DNA from: Sphingomonas paeninsulae
Lineage (GTDB): Bacteria > Pseudomonadota > Alphaproteobacteria > Sphingomonadales > Sphingomonadaceae
Reading direction: 5' to 3'
Assembly: GCF_003660165.1 (NCBI RefSeq)
Contig: NZ_CP032828.1
Span: 744,001 to 808,000 of the forward strand
Length of the DNA stretch: 64,000 bases
Made by a program: the position numbers and the translations under genes. Shown here in pieces: positions 46,791 to 55,649 of this stretch; position 1 is the stretch's first letter; the number at the start of each line of letters is the position of its first letter. The notes under the pieces are model-generated. The model worked only from the letters and a program-made list of their open reading frames with translations. It was not told where the DNA came from and ran no database searches.

Positions 46791-49187
46791 TTAAAAGTGA
46801 ACGCGTGCTTCGACAGTCACCATCCGTGGCGGCCCGAACGATGCTTCCTCGAACCCGAATACATATATTCCGGTGCCGCCGGTCTTGAAGGTCTTGTCGA
46901 AGATGTTGTTAACGTTGGCGGCCAGATCGAATTTCGATCCTCCGATTCTGTTCCATTCGATACGGGCGTCGGCCAGTTTATAGCCGGGTGCATAATTGGC
47001 TCCGAACGATGCCGCGTTGAGTTGCTGCCCACCGAGGAACAGCAACGCTGCTGAATTCGGTTGTCGGAACGACTGATCGTTGAAATAGAAGCGCGATTGA
47101 TAGCTGATCGTCGGTGCAAAGGCGATTTCGCTGCCATCGCCCAGTTCGGTATGGAAGCGCGCGGTAGCGCTTAATTTGTGCTTTGAAACAAGGCCCACCG
47201 GATTGACTGACAGATCGGTCGATGGATCGGCCAGCAGCGCCAGTTGCGCAGGATTCGTGAGCGAAACGTCGGTGTATTTATTATAATAGGCATCGACGAA
47301 CGTGTAATTGCCACTCAGCGATAGCCAGTGCGCCGGATCGATCACGAAATCGGCGTCAAAGCCCCGGTACGTCGATTTCTCGGCATTGTTGACCACAGTG
47401 GCCAGCGCCACCGTCTGCCCGTTCGCGACCAGTGTCAGATAGCTGCGCTGTGCACCTTTATAGATGTCCCAAAAGCCTTCGATGTTGAAATGCCCCGGCA
47501 TACCGAGGAAGTTCAGGCCCTTTTTCAAACCGACGTAGAAATTGTCGACCTTTTCCGGTCCGAACAACGCGGTATCCGCGCTTGGCGGCCGAGCGTTGAA
47601 GCCGCCACGTTTGAAGCCTCGCCGATAGCCGCCATAAACCATGCTGTCCTGGTCGATCCGCCATTCCAGCCCGGCATTATAGCTCCAGCCCTTGAATTTG
47701 ACCTGTTTTGTTTCAAAGGGGAGAGCCAGATTTGCAACCAGATCAGGAAGCGCGGTGACATATTCGAGCGTCTTTTCCTGTATATTGTCATAAGAGCGGC
47801 GAACGCCCGCAGTTGCGCTGATCGCATTCGTGAAATGATAGGTCAGCGATCCGAACACCGATTTCGACGTAAACCGCGACTGGCGGTATTGCTCATCATA
47901 CCCGAGCGGTACCGTGGGGCTGCTGGCTGGATAGGACATTGTGGCGATGTTGATGGTGTCCCGCGCTCCCGGCTGCCGTGTAAGATCGAGCAGACCACCG
48001 ACGATATAGTCGAGCTTGTCGCTCAACAGGCTGCCCTGAAACTGCACTTCATTGGTATATTGGCGATTGTGCAGGTAACGGGGTGGCCGCACGACATCGA
48101 CTGCGGCGAGCGCGCTGCCGTCGGCATCGGACGGATTATTCCCCCAGCCCTCCGCATTGATATAGCCGAAGATGTTCTTCATTGTGATCCAGTCGGCGAT
48201 CTCGATCGTCGTGGTATTGATGACGCCAAAGGTGTTTGATGGCGGCCTCGTCAGATCGACATCGGTATCAAGGACGCGCGGATTTGCTGCCTGACCTGTA
48301 AGGGGGATCGGCACGCCACCTGGCCCTTTGAAGAACAACAGCTGTGGGGTGCCCCGGTTCTTGTCCGTATGATAGGTGAAGATCGTGCTGTTCGTGATGC
48401 CTTCGGTCGGCTGGACGAGCAGCGTCGCCCGGAACTCCGTGATGTCCTGATTGTCGTAGCGCTGGGAGGGAAGCACATGGCCGTAACCGTCGGTCGCCCC
48501 GCCAATCGTCCGGCTGTAACCCCTGCGGGTCCATTCATAGCCCGCAACGCGTAACGCGATTTTGTCGGTCAGGGGAAGGTTGACGGCTGCCTCGACCTGC
48601 AGGTTGCGATAGTTGCCGACCTGAACCCGGGCATAGCCTTCGATGCCGTCAAGGCTGGCTGGAGCCGGCACGAACAGGACCGCGCCGCCGGTCGAGTTAC
48701 GGCCGAACAGGGTTCCCTGTGGTCCCTTCAATACCTGTATCGAGGCCAGGTCGAAGAATTGCGGCGGCAGGCTGGGTACCTGAAACGGTGCGCTCAGGGG
48801 CACGTCGGCGAAATAGGTTTCCACGCTGCCCGATGCGGCACCAAAGAACTGGCCGCGACCGCGAATGCTGAACGATGGCAGCGTACTGGTTCCGGAATCT
48901 GCCGAAGTGGTCAGCCCCGGCACTGCCTTGTTCAGATCGAAGGCATTGGAGATTGATTTCTCCTGCAACATCTTTTGCGAAAAGGCTGTGATTGCGACGG
49001 GCACGCTCTGAAGACTTTCCGCGCGACGCCGTGCGGTCACAACGATATCCGCCTCGCTGGGCTGCGCATTTTCCACATCTGCAGGCGCTGTTGTCGCAGC
49101 CTGCGCTAATGCCGGCATTTGGCTGGAGAGTGCCAAAACGCCGAACGCACAGGTGCTTACGAGATAACGAGATATTTTTAGCGGCAT
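46791..49187 (-). CDS. TonB-dependent receptor
   Basis: A 798-residue outer-membrane receptor with a signal peptide (ending LSSQMPALAQA), TonB-box-like ADIVVTARRRAESLQSVPVAI, a plug with FSIRGRGQFFGAASGSVETYFADVPL and the VLKGPQGTLFGRNSTGGAVLF signature, and a barrel ending RMVTVEARVHF. The plug type, similar to the receptor at 7720, is frequent among sphingomonad receptors for organic substrates. It is divergent from an enoyl-CoA hydratase operon, so uptake of the compound degraded by that cluster is a reasonable inference. Confidence 0.9.
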   Translation of the reverse strand: MPLKISRYLVSTCAFGVLALSSQMPALAQAATTAPADVENAQPSEADIVVTARRRAESLQSVPVAITAFSQKMLQEKSISNAFDLNKAVPGLTTSADSGTSTLPSFSIRGRGQFFGAASGSVETYFADVPLSAPFQVPSLPPQFFDLASIQVLKGPQGTLFGRNSTGGAVLFVPAPASLDGIEGYARVQVGNYRNLQVEAAVNLPLTDKIALRVAGYEWTRRGYSRTIGGATDGYGHVLPSQRYDNQDITEFRATLLVQPTEGITNSTIFTYHTDKNRGTPQLLFFKGPGGVPIPLTGQAANPRVLDTDVDLTRPPSNTFGVINTTTIEIADWITMKNIFGYINAEGWGNNPSDADGSALAAVDVVRPPRYLHNRQYTNEVQFQGSLLSDKLDYIVGGLLDLTRQPGARDTINIATMSYPASSPTVPLGYDEQYRQSRFTSKSVFGSLTYHFTNAISATAGVRRSYDNIQEKTLEYVTALPDLVANLALPFETKQVKFKGWSYNAGLEWRIDQDSMVYGGYRRGFKRGGFNARPPSADTALFGPEKVDNFYVGLKKGLNFLGMPGHFNIEGFWDIYKGAQRSYLTLVANGQTVALATVVNNAEKSTYRGFDADFVIDPAHWLSLSGNYTFVDAYYNKYTDVSLTNPAQLALLADPSTDLSVNPVGLVSKHKLSATARFHTELGDGSEIAFAPTISYQSRFYFNDQSFRQPNSAALLFLGGQQLNAASFGANYAPGYKLADARIEWNRIGGSKFDLAANVNNIFDKTFKTGGTGIYVFGFEEASFGPPRMVTVEARVHF

Positions 49188-49244
49188 GATGCCCCTTCCC
49201 TGATTTCACGATCTATCCGTCGCAACGATCAAAATATGATCTCC

Positions 49245-49259
49245 TTGACAGTATGTCAA
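49245..49259. promoter_or_regulatory. Palindrome TTGACA-GTA-TGTCAA between the receptor and the catabolic operon
   Basis: A perfect 6-bp inverted repeat. Read on the minus strand it supplies a consensus -35 (TTGACA) with TATTTT 17 bases downstream, a plausible promoter for the receptor. The palindrome would let a dimeric regulator, such as the TetR protein at 51217, block that promoter. Confidence 0.45.
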
Positions 49260-49405
49260 CCAATATAGAGAACTGATTGGATGGTGTTGCGTAATGGGCG
49301 ATCGCTGTCGGTTCCCGTAATTTGGACCGCTTTTTATGGCGCCATATTGAGTTATGTAGACAGGTCATCCGACGACGGCCGACCCTTAAAGGAGCGAGAT
49401 ACGAC

Positions 49406-50185
49406 ATGACCGAATACATCACCTACGCGGTTCGCGATCAGGTGGGCATCATTTCGCTGAACCGCCCCGACAAGATGAATGCCATCAATGACGACATGGC
49501 CGATCAAATCGGTGACCGGTTTCGGACGGCACTCAACGACCCCCGCGCCCGCGTCCTTCTGGTTCGCGCGGAGGGAAAGTCTTTCTGCGCCGGTCGGGAT
49601 ACCACGCAGCTGGGCCATCGCCGCGACGACGAGAGCGACTATCATCACGTACTTGGTGCGCAGCAGCGCAACCTGACATTGATCGACCATGCGAAGCCAG
49701 TCGTTGCCGCCGTTCAGGGGCATGCGATCGGCGGCGGTTTCGAGATCGCGCTGGCCGCCGATATTCGCGTTGCGTCGGACGATGCGAAAATCGCCATTCC
49801 GGAAATCAAATATGGGCTGCTTCCCGACACCGGGGCCAGCCAGTTGCTGTCGGCCCTGATCGGTCCCTCCAGGACGAAGATCATGATGCTGACCGGTCGC
49901 ACGATCGACGCCGCACAGGCCGAACGCTGGGGCGCGGTCGATATGGTGGTGCCGCGCGATGAACTTGATGACGTGGCATTCGCTCTTGCTCGCGACATGG
50001 CATCCCGCCCGCCCATCGCACTCGCCATGGGCAAGCAGCTTGCCAACCATCTGTGGAACGGTCGCATTCGTGAGGGGATCGGCATGGAATTGCTCGCCCA
50101 GAGCGTGCTGTTCCGAACCGACGATTATGTCGAAGCCAGAACCGCTCTTCGCGAAAAGCGGGAACCATTGTTCAAGGGACGCTAG
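49406..50185 (+). CDS. Enoyl-CoA hydratase/isomerase family protein
   Basis: A 259-residue crotonase-fold enzyme. The ATG at 49406 follows AAAGGAG. The fold is complete: DQVGIISLNRPDKMNAI, VRAEGKSFCAGRDTTQL, AVQGHAIGGGFEIALAADIRVASDDAKIAIPEIKYGLLPDTGAS, and the C-terminal trimerisation region. The oxyanion Gly and the Glu of GGGFEIALAAD are present. It adds water to an enoyl-CoA or shifts its double bond; the substrate is not evident. It is the first gene of a three-gene plus-strand run with the SDR and TetR. Confidence 0.88.
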   Translation: MTEYITYAVRDQVGIISLNRPDKMNAINDDMADQIGDRFRTALNDPRARVLLVRAEGKSFCAGRDTTQLGHRRDDESDYHHVLGAQQRNLTLIDHAKPVVAAVQGHAIGGGFEIALAADIRVASDDAKIAIPEIKYGLLPDTGASQLLSALIGPSRTKIMMLTGRTIDAAQAERWGAVDMVVPRDELDDVAFALARDMASRPPIALAMGKQLANHLWNGRIREGIGMELLAQSVLFRTDDYVEARTALREKREPLFKGR

Positions 50186-50188
50186 ACA

Positions 50189-51055
50189 ATGACGATGCAG
50201 GGTACGCGCAACGCGCCGCCGCTTGGTAATCGGATGCTGCCGGAAGGCACATTTGCAAATGATGTGGTCATCGTGACTGGTGGTGGATCAGGGATTGGCA
50301 AGGGCATTGCCACCGAATTCGGGCGCTGCGGCGCTGCGGTCGTGATCCTCGGGCGCGACCCCGGTCGTCGCCAGCACGGGATCGAAGCGGTGGAGGCAGT
50401 CGGTGGTCGGGCGATCGGGGTTTCCTGTGATGTGCGGGACGCCGCCCAGATCAAGGCAGCATTTGACGAGGCAGAGGCGGCGTTCGGCCCGGTCACCGTC
50501 CTCGTCAATAACGCCGCGGGCAACTTTCCGGCTGCGGCCGAAGATATCAGCGCAAACGGATTTCGCGCCGTGACATCGATCGTGCTGGACGGGACGTTCC
50601 TGATGTCGACGGAATTCGCGCGCCGCCGGATTGCGGACGAACGTGGGGGTGCCATCCTGAACATTGCGGCCACCTACGCCTGGACGGGGGGACCCGGCAC
50701 GGCTCATTCCGCCGCTGCAAAGGCTGGTGTCGTCAACCTGACGCAATCGCTCGCGGTTGAATGGGGGCCGCACGACATTCGCGTCAACGCCATTGCACCC
50801 GGCCTCTACAAACACGGGGACATGGGCGATCATATGCGTCTGGATGAGCCGGAATCGGTAGAGGGCCATCAGCCTGCGCTGCGTACCGGACAGGTTCATG
50901 AACTTGGATGGGCCGCCACCTATCTATGTTCCGACTATGCTGCATTTTGTTCCGGGCATACATTCGTACTCGACGGTGCAAACTGGCTAAGGCGCTCACT
51001 GCGTATGCCCAAATTCGAGCCGGTGCGTAGCTGGCTTCCCGAGCGCGCATCATGA
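50189..51055 (+). CDS. SDR of the 2,4-dienoyl-CoA reductase type
   Basis: A 288-residue Rossmann-fold reductase, three bases after the hydratase stop. The cofactor motif is VTGGGSGIGKG at about residues 30-40, and NNAAGNF matches the dienoyl-CoA reductase signature. The classical YxxxK tyrosine is Ser (HSAAAK). A Tyr at 163 (AATYAWTG) lies exactly 15 residues before Lys178, the same spacing as the catalytic Tyr and Lys of mitochondrial 2,4-dienoyl-CoA reductase (DECR1). This supports NADPH-dependent reduction of 2,4-dienoyl-CoA intermediates. The neighbouring hydratase fits the same pathway. Confidence 0.85.
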   Translation: MTMQGTRNAPPLGNRMLPEGTFANDVVIVTGGGSGIGKGIATEFGRCGAAVVILGRDPGRRQHGIEAVEAVGGRAIGVSCDVRDAAQIKAAFDEAEAAFGPVTVLVNNAAGNFPAAAEDISANGFRAVTSIVLDGTFLMSTEFARRRIADERGGAILNIAATYAWTGGPGTAHSAAAKAGVVNLTQSLAVEWGPHDIRVNAIAPGLYKHGDMGDHMRLDEPESVEGHQPALRTGQVHELGWAATYLCSDYAAFCSGHTFVLDGANWLRRSLRMPKFEPVRSWLPERAS

Positions 51056-51216
51056 CGATACCGGACTATCGCATCCCTGCCTGCCCCCTTGTCGTCGAGG
51101 CACCTTCGCTTCTCTTTTATAACCCGTCCTATTAGTTGACAGATGAAAACGATGTTTTGACATTGTCTTAACGCCACAACCGGGGCACGGTTGTTCAGGG
51201 TAGCTTAGGAACGTGC

Positions 51217-51858
51217 GTGACCGGTGTGGACGAAGCGGAACGGAACCAGCAGGATAACGCGGATACGCTGGTCCGCAATCGCGAAAATACGCGCACACGC
51301 CTGTTAAAGGCCGGTCGCAAACTCTTTTTCTCGCGCGATTACACCGCGATTTCAGTCGATATGATCGCGCGCGAGGCTGGCTTTACGCGGGCCGCTTTTT
51401 ATCTGCATTTCACCGGCAAGGATGCGCTGGTCGCAGCGATGATGATTGCGGAATCCTACAAGACCGATCCGCTGTTCGAACGTTTCAACCATATGGCGAC
51501 GACGCCCGAAACGATTGAATCCTTCGTGCGCGCGTTCGTTCACTCCGGGCGCGATCTGCCCGCTGGTCGCCTGTTCCACATCGTTGCGTTGCAGAGCGAC
51601 GCCGCGCGCGATGCTTTTCAGGAAAACCGCCGTCGTTTGATGGCTATCCTTGGCGACGGATTCCCGGCCTTTCGCCCTGCCCGTGATGATAGTCACGAAG
51701 AACAGCGCCGTGCCGCGCGCGCAACGCTCGCGATCGTGATGCTTGAACAGCTTGCCCTGCGCGACGCCGGCCTCGCCTCACCTGCTTTGCTGGAGGAGAT
51801 GATCCTTGAAATGCGGGACCGGCTGGTGTCGCTGTCCCGCATCTATCGGGGCGATTGA
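51217..51858 (+). CDS. TetR-family regulator
   Basis: A 213-residue regulator from the GTG at 51217. The helix-turn-helix is clear: RTRLLKAGRKLFFSRDYTAISVDMIAREAGFTRAAFYLHFTGKDALVAAMM, with the F-Y-x-H-F recognition motif typical of the family. The C-terminal ligand domain is variable. It follows the SDR by 160 bases and is convergent with the acyl-CoA dehydrogenase operon, ending only four bases away. It probably controls this catabolic cluster through an acyl-CoA or substrate ligand, by analogy with FadR/KstR-type TetR proteins. Confidence 0.88.
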   Translation: MTGVDEAERNQQDNADTLVRNRENTRTRLLKAGRKLFFSRDYTAISVDMIAREAGFTRAAFYLHFTGKDALVAAMMIAESYKTDPLFERFNHMATTPETIESFVRAFVHSGRDLPAGRLFHIVALQSDAARDAFQENRRRLMAILGDGFPAFRPARDDSHEEQRRAARATLAIVMLEQLALRDAGLASPALLEEMILEMRDRLVSLSRIYRGD

Positions 51859-51862
51859 ACTC

Positions 51863-52807
51863 TCAGGCGGCGAGCAGCATCGCCGTGCTGACCGGCGAAA
51901 TGAATTGTAACAAATGAGCGCGCTTGAGGACGAGGTGGGCGTCGCATTCATCGGTCATGCCCATGCCGCCATGAACCTGAATGCTGGCGCGTCCGTTCCC
52001 GATCGCGGCTGCGTCGGCCAGTCGCTTCGCCACCGCAATCTGAAACGCGGCGTCCTCGCGCGCACTGTCCAGCGTCAGCGCAGCATATAATAGTTGCGCA
52101 CGCGCCGCTGAACACCGCACCGCCATATCCGCACAGGGGTGTTTTACGCCCTGAAATGACCCGATAGGGCGCCCGAATTGCTCACGAACTCGTGCATAGC
52201 CCGCCGCCATATCGCGCGCCGCCTCTGCGCAACCGAGCGCGAATGCTGCGGCAACAAGGCGCTGGTGGTTGGCGGCCCGCGATCCCGTCGTTTGTATGCG
52301 GGCTTTCGGGGGTAAGGCGATAATGGCCTGACTCGTCGATGGGTCGAGGCAGTCGTTGATAGTCCAGTCCACAGGCGCATCGTAAAGCGAAGCACCATTG
52401 TCACCGGTCACCAGAACCATATTGGCACCGCGCACTTCTAGAACACGCAACTGCCCGCCAGCTTCTGTCAGTCCGAGTGCGACGCGCCGGGTTCCTGCCA
52501 GAATATCCATGGCGAGCGCCTGATCCCCGGTCGCTATGGCAACATTGGCTGCAACCGCCATCGCAATTGTCCCGATGGGGGCCAGATATCGACCGAGTTC
52601 TGCCAGCACCAGCGCCTCCGCGCCATGCGACATCGCGACCCCACCAATATCCTCTGGCAGCGCAATGCCGAACCAGCCCATCGCCGCCATGTCGGTCCAT
52701 ATCCCGTCGGGTCTCAGACGCGCAGCGTTCAGCGGAATATGATCGCGCAGATACGCTTCGCTTGCTGCACGGACGGCTTCTTCGGTGTCGGACGGATATA
52801 GGTCCAT
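51863..52807 (-). CDS. Acyl-CoA dehydrogenase, small-type subunit
   Basis: A 314-residue ACAD-fold protein, shorter than a canonical FadE. DMAAMGWFGIALPEDIGGVAM and LGLTEAGGQL belong to the N-terminal and middle domains. The C-terminal domain has REQFGRPIGSFQGVKHPCADMAV and IQVHGGMGMTDECDAHLVLKRAH. The middle beta domain is short. It lies directly downstream of a second ACAD gene (17 bases apart), an arrangement typical of heteromeric enzymes that dehydrogenate CoA esters of cyclic or branched compounds, such as the ChsE-type complexes of steroid side-chain degradation. Confidence 0.82.
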   Translation of the reverse strand: MDLYPSDTEEAVRAASEAYLRDHIPLNAARLRPDGIWTDMAAMGWFGIALPEDIGGVAMSHGAEALVLAELGRYLAPIGTIAMAVAANVAIATGDQALAMDILAGTRRVALGLTEAGGQLRVLEVRGANMVLVTGDNGASLYDAPVDWTINDCLDPSTSQAIIALPPKARIQTTGSRAANHQRLVAAAFALGCAEAARDMAAGYARVREQFGRPIGSFQGVKHPCADMAVRCSAARAQLLYAALTLDSAREDAAFQIAVAKRLADAAAIGNGRASIQVHGGMGMTDECDAHLVLKRAHLLQFISPVSTAMLLAA

Positions 52808-52824
52808 CTGCTCGCTCCTCAGCG

Positions 52825-53988
52825 TTATTTGGGAAGTCCGAGCACGCGCTCGCCAATAATATTGCGCTGGATCTGGGCGGAGCCACCGGCAATTGTCTGG
52901 GCAAAGCCATAAAGATAACGATGCGTGGGATCTTTCATGCCGTAGCTGAAATCGAGCATGGTCTGTCCCATCATCCCGATCTCGCAGCGCGCGACACGTT
53001 GTGAAAGTTCGGAGGTGTAAAGCCGCACAATCGACGCTTCGGCACCCGGCGTACCGGTGCGCGCCACTTCAGAGACGGTGCGATATGTCATCGCTTTCAG
53101 CGCAGTCACCTCGGCGCGCAGAGTGGCGAGATCGTCCGCCAGACGCTCGCTTGCAATAAGGGCGCGTCCGTCCGTACCTGTCGTTTCCCGGGCGCGCCCG
53201 ATCAACTGTTCCACGTGCGCGGCAAGGCTGACCTGTTCCGCAATAAAGCCCGTGCCCCGCTCGAACCCCAGCGTCGACATCGCCACGCTCCAACCCTGAT
53301 CGATGCCGCCGACGATATTTTCGACCGGAACCCTGACCTCGTCGTAAAATACTTCGCAAAGGTCGATCTGACCACTCATCAGGCGGATTGGGCGCACCGT
53401 GATGCCGGGCGTGCGCATATCGCAGATAACCCAGCTTAACCCTTTGTGGCGCTCAGCATTCGGATCTGTGCGAACCAACAGTTCCTGCCAGTCGGCAAGG
53501 TCGGCATAGCTGGTCCATATCTTTGACCCATTGATAACCAGCTCGTCACCATCGATCCGCGCATGAGTGCGTATTCCCGCAAGGTCCGATCCGGCCCCCG
53601 GTTCGGAAAAGCCCTGACACCAGATGGTTTCAGCCTTCAGGATGCGTGGCAGATGATAATGTTTCTGATCCTCGCTCCCGCGCGCGATCAGTGTCGGCCC
53701 ACCATGATTCACGCCGACGAAGCAGACGCCGATAAAAGGAGCACCCGCGCGCGCATATTCTTCGAACCAGATGATCTGTTCGATCAGTGACAGACCCCTG
53801 CCCCCATATTCTGTGGGCCAGTTGATCCCGGCCCAGCCACCATCATATTGCCGCCGCTGCCATGCCAGATCGAACGCACGCCCTTCGGTCCCGTCAAAGG
53901 GGCGCGGTTCTTTCGGAGTATTCACCGCGAGCCATGCACGCACTTCTTCACGGAAGTGCATCTCGCTGGTGGAATAATCGATGTCCAT
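52825..53988 (-). CDS. Acyl-CoA dehydrogenase, large-type subunit
   Basis: A 387-residue flavin-dependent dehydrogenase. The N-terminal domain has YDGGWAGINWPTEYGGRG. The middle domain has FSEPGAGSDLAGIRTHA and VINGSKIWTSYADLADW. The C-terminal domain has FERGTGFIAEQVSLA and the closing AGGSAQIQRNIIGERVLGLP. In the AGGSAQ segment the position of the Glu base of human medium-chain ACAD (YEGT) is Gly, so if it is active the base lies elsewhere, as in several FadE and ChsE-type proteins. It is the second gene of a minus-strand operon (SDR, ACAD, ACAD) with 5- and 17-base gaps. Confidence 0.88.
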   Translation of the reverse strand: MDIDYSTSEMHFREEVRAWLAVNTPKEPRPFDGTEGRAFDLAWQRRQYDGGWAGINWPTEYGGRGLSLIEQIIWFEEYARAGAPFIGVCFVGVNHGGPTLIARGSEDQKHYHLPRILKAETIWCQGFSEPGAGSDLAGIRTHARIDGDELVINGSKIWTSYADLADWQELLVRTDPNAERHKGLSWVICDMRTPGITVRPIRLMSGQIDLCEVFYDEVRVPVENIVGGIDQGWSVAMSTLGFERGTGFIAEQVSLAAHVEQLIGRARETTGTDGRALIASERLADDLATLRAEVTALKAMTYRTVSEVARTGTPGAEASIVRLYTSELSQRVARCEIGMMGQTMLDFSYGMKDPTHRYLYGFAQTIAGGSAQIQRNIIGERVLGLPK

Positions 53989-53993
53989 GATGG

Positions 53994-54740
53994 TCAGGCG
54001 CCGCCAGTGACGACAATAGTTTCGCCGTTGACCCAGCGGCTGTCATGGCTGGCAAGGAACGCGACCACATCGGCCAGACCATCCGGCTGGCCAATGCGTT
54101 TTAGCGGGTGAGCACGCGCCGACCTTTCGCGTGCATCGGCGGGCATTCCGTCGGTGATGAGGTCGGTGTCGACCATGCCGGGCTGTATCGCGTTGACTGT
54201 GATCCGGCGCGGCGCGAGTTCGGTTGCCCAGACGCGCGTAAAGGCATCGACCGCCGCCTTTGAACCCGAATATGCGGAAAGCCCGCCTACGCGCGCTATC
54301 GTCGCGGTGCTCGAAAAGTTGATGATGCGTCCATCGTCGCGCATCAGCGGCAGCATTTTCTGGGTCGTGAAAAATAGACCGCGCGCGTTTAGGCCAAATG
54401 TCTCATCATACGCCTCTGTCGTTGTCTTCTCGAGCGTGGGCATACCGCCTGCCCCACGCCCGGCGTTGTTGACGAGGATATCCACACCGGAAACTCTGGC
54501 AACGATCTCTGCCACCATCCGGTCGATATCCGACAGGTTCGACACATCCGCCTGTACGGAAAACGCAGATCCGCCAGTGGCTTCGATCTGTTCAACCAGC
54601 GATCGCGCCTGACCGGCGCTTCGCGAGTAGTTGACGATGACCTGAGCGCCGTCTGACGCAAGCCGTAACGCAATCCCCCGTCCGATCCCCCGTCCTGCGC
54701 CCGTCACCAAAGCAATTTTGCCGCTCAGCCTGCCCGCCAT
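53994..54740 (-). CDS. Short-chain dehydrogenase/reductase (FabG-like)
   Basis: A 248-residue classical SDR. The cofactor motif is VTGAGRGIGRGIA, the NNAG motif is VNNAGRGAG, and the catalytic Ser, Tyr and Lys are in INFSSTATIARVGGLSAYSGSKAAVDAF. PGMVDTDLI and WVNGETIVVTGG end the fold. It oxidises or reduces a hydroxy/keto group, most simply a 3-hydroxyacyl-CoA in this setting. It is the first gene of the operon with the two acyl-CoA dehydrogenases. The TetR gene at 54890 is upstream on the same strand. Confidence 0.88.
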   Translation of the reverse strand: MAGRLSGKIALVTGAGRGIGRGIALRLASDGAQVIVNYSRSAGQARSLVEQIEATGGSAFSVQADVSNLSDIDRMVAEIVARVSGVDILVNNAGRGAGGMPTLEKTTTEAYDETFGLNARGLFFTTQKMLPLMRDDGRIINFSSTATIARVGGLSAYSGSKAAVDAFTRVWATELAPRRITVNAIQPGMVDTDLITDGMPADARERSARAHPLKRIGQPDGLADVVAFLASHDSRWVNGETIVVTGGA

Positions 54741-54889
54741 ATAAAATCGCCTATCAATTTGTTCTCGTTGTCACCTGTATCTGAGTCTATTGCGCGATGA
54801 TCAAGGGCGATCTTGACGAAAGGCGTGCAGACTGTCGCACGACACCGACAGGGCGTCGAACACTTACATACCGGTATTCGGCAGCTTAA

Positions 54890-55540
54890 TCAGGCAGGAA
54901 CGCAGGACGTCGGCAATGCCCACGCGGACTCGTGCGATGGGCTGTTACCAACGCGCGGCACGCCGGTAAGCGCCGCCATTAGCATCCCGGCGGTCTGCTC
55001 TGCAGTTTCCCGTATCGGCAAACGTGGGCGTGACAGAGTGCGATGACCAAGGCCGAACAAAAGCCCGAGAAGCACCTCTTCGGCACCATCGAGACTTTCT
55101 TCAGAAAGTGCCGGATTGGTTATGATAGCCATCTTGCGGACGATTGAGCGGTAACGTTCGCATATTTCGCCGATCTGGTCGGCGACTGCGGGGTTGCGAT
55201 ACGCTTCTGCCAGAATTTCGAACGACAATGACTCTTCTGTTTCTGACAGGGAACGGGTTGCGAGCTGGACAAACGCGTCCCTGATCGACAGCGCGCCGCC
55301 GTCTACCGCTTTCAGAACATCATCGAACGCGCTCGTTTTCAATTCGGAACTGTCCGAAACGATTGCCAGTATGACGGCGTTCTTGTCTTTGAAAAGGCGA
55401 TAGATTTGACCAACGCTCACGTTCGCCTTGATCGCCAGCTCTGAAACCGGGGTCTGATGAAAGCCCTGCGACGCGAACAATTGCCGGGCCGCGGCAAGAA
55501 TGCGCTCTCGCGGGCCTGGGTTATGCTGCACCGCAACCAA
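54890..55540 (-). CDS. TetR-family regulator of the RND efflux operon
   Basis: A 216-residue regulator starting at a TTG (55540), supported by GGAGG five bases upstream. The helix-turn-helix is RERILAAARQLFASQGFHQTPVSELAIKANVSVGQIYRLFKDKNAVILAIV. It is divergent from the adaptor gene of the RND operon. The palindrome at 55606 lies between them, the usual layout for a local repressor such as AcrR or NalC-type proteins. Confidence 0.88.
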   Translation of the reverse strand: MVAVQHNPGPRERILAAARQLFASQGFHQTPVSELAIKANVSVGQIYRLFKDKNAVILAIVSDSSELKTSAFDDVLKAVDGGALSIRDAFVQLATRSLSETEESLSFEILAEAYRNPAVADQIGEICERYRSIVRKMAIITNPALSEESLDGAEEVLLGLLFGLGHRTLSRPRLPIRETAEQTAGMLMAALTGVPRVGNSPSHESAWALPTSCVPA

Positions 55541-55605
55541 ATTTACCTCCGCTCCGACTTTTTGCTTGACCCGTTCCTTGCACGGTAATAGCTAGCGAGG
55601 CAAGC

Positions 55606-55623
55606 GGAATGATCGTTCATTCC
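55606..55623. promoter_or_regulatory. Palindromic operator candidate between tetR and the RND operon
   Basis: GGAATGA-TCGT-TCATTCC is a perfect 7-bp inverted repeat with a 4-base centre. It lies 66 bases from the tetR start and 27 from the adaptor ATG. TetR repressors of efflux operons normally bind such sites. Confidence 0.65.
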
Positions 55624-55649
55624 TGCGTTTGCTTTATTAGGGATTTGTT

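Noticed and set aside
47328-48239. 303-codon plus-strand frame opposite the TonB receptor
   Set aside because: The receptor is unambiguous on the minus strand; this frame shows no recognised motif.
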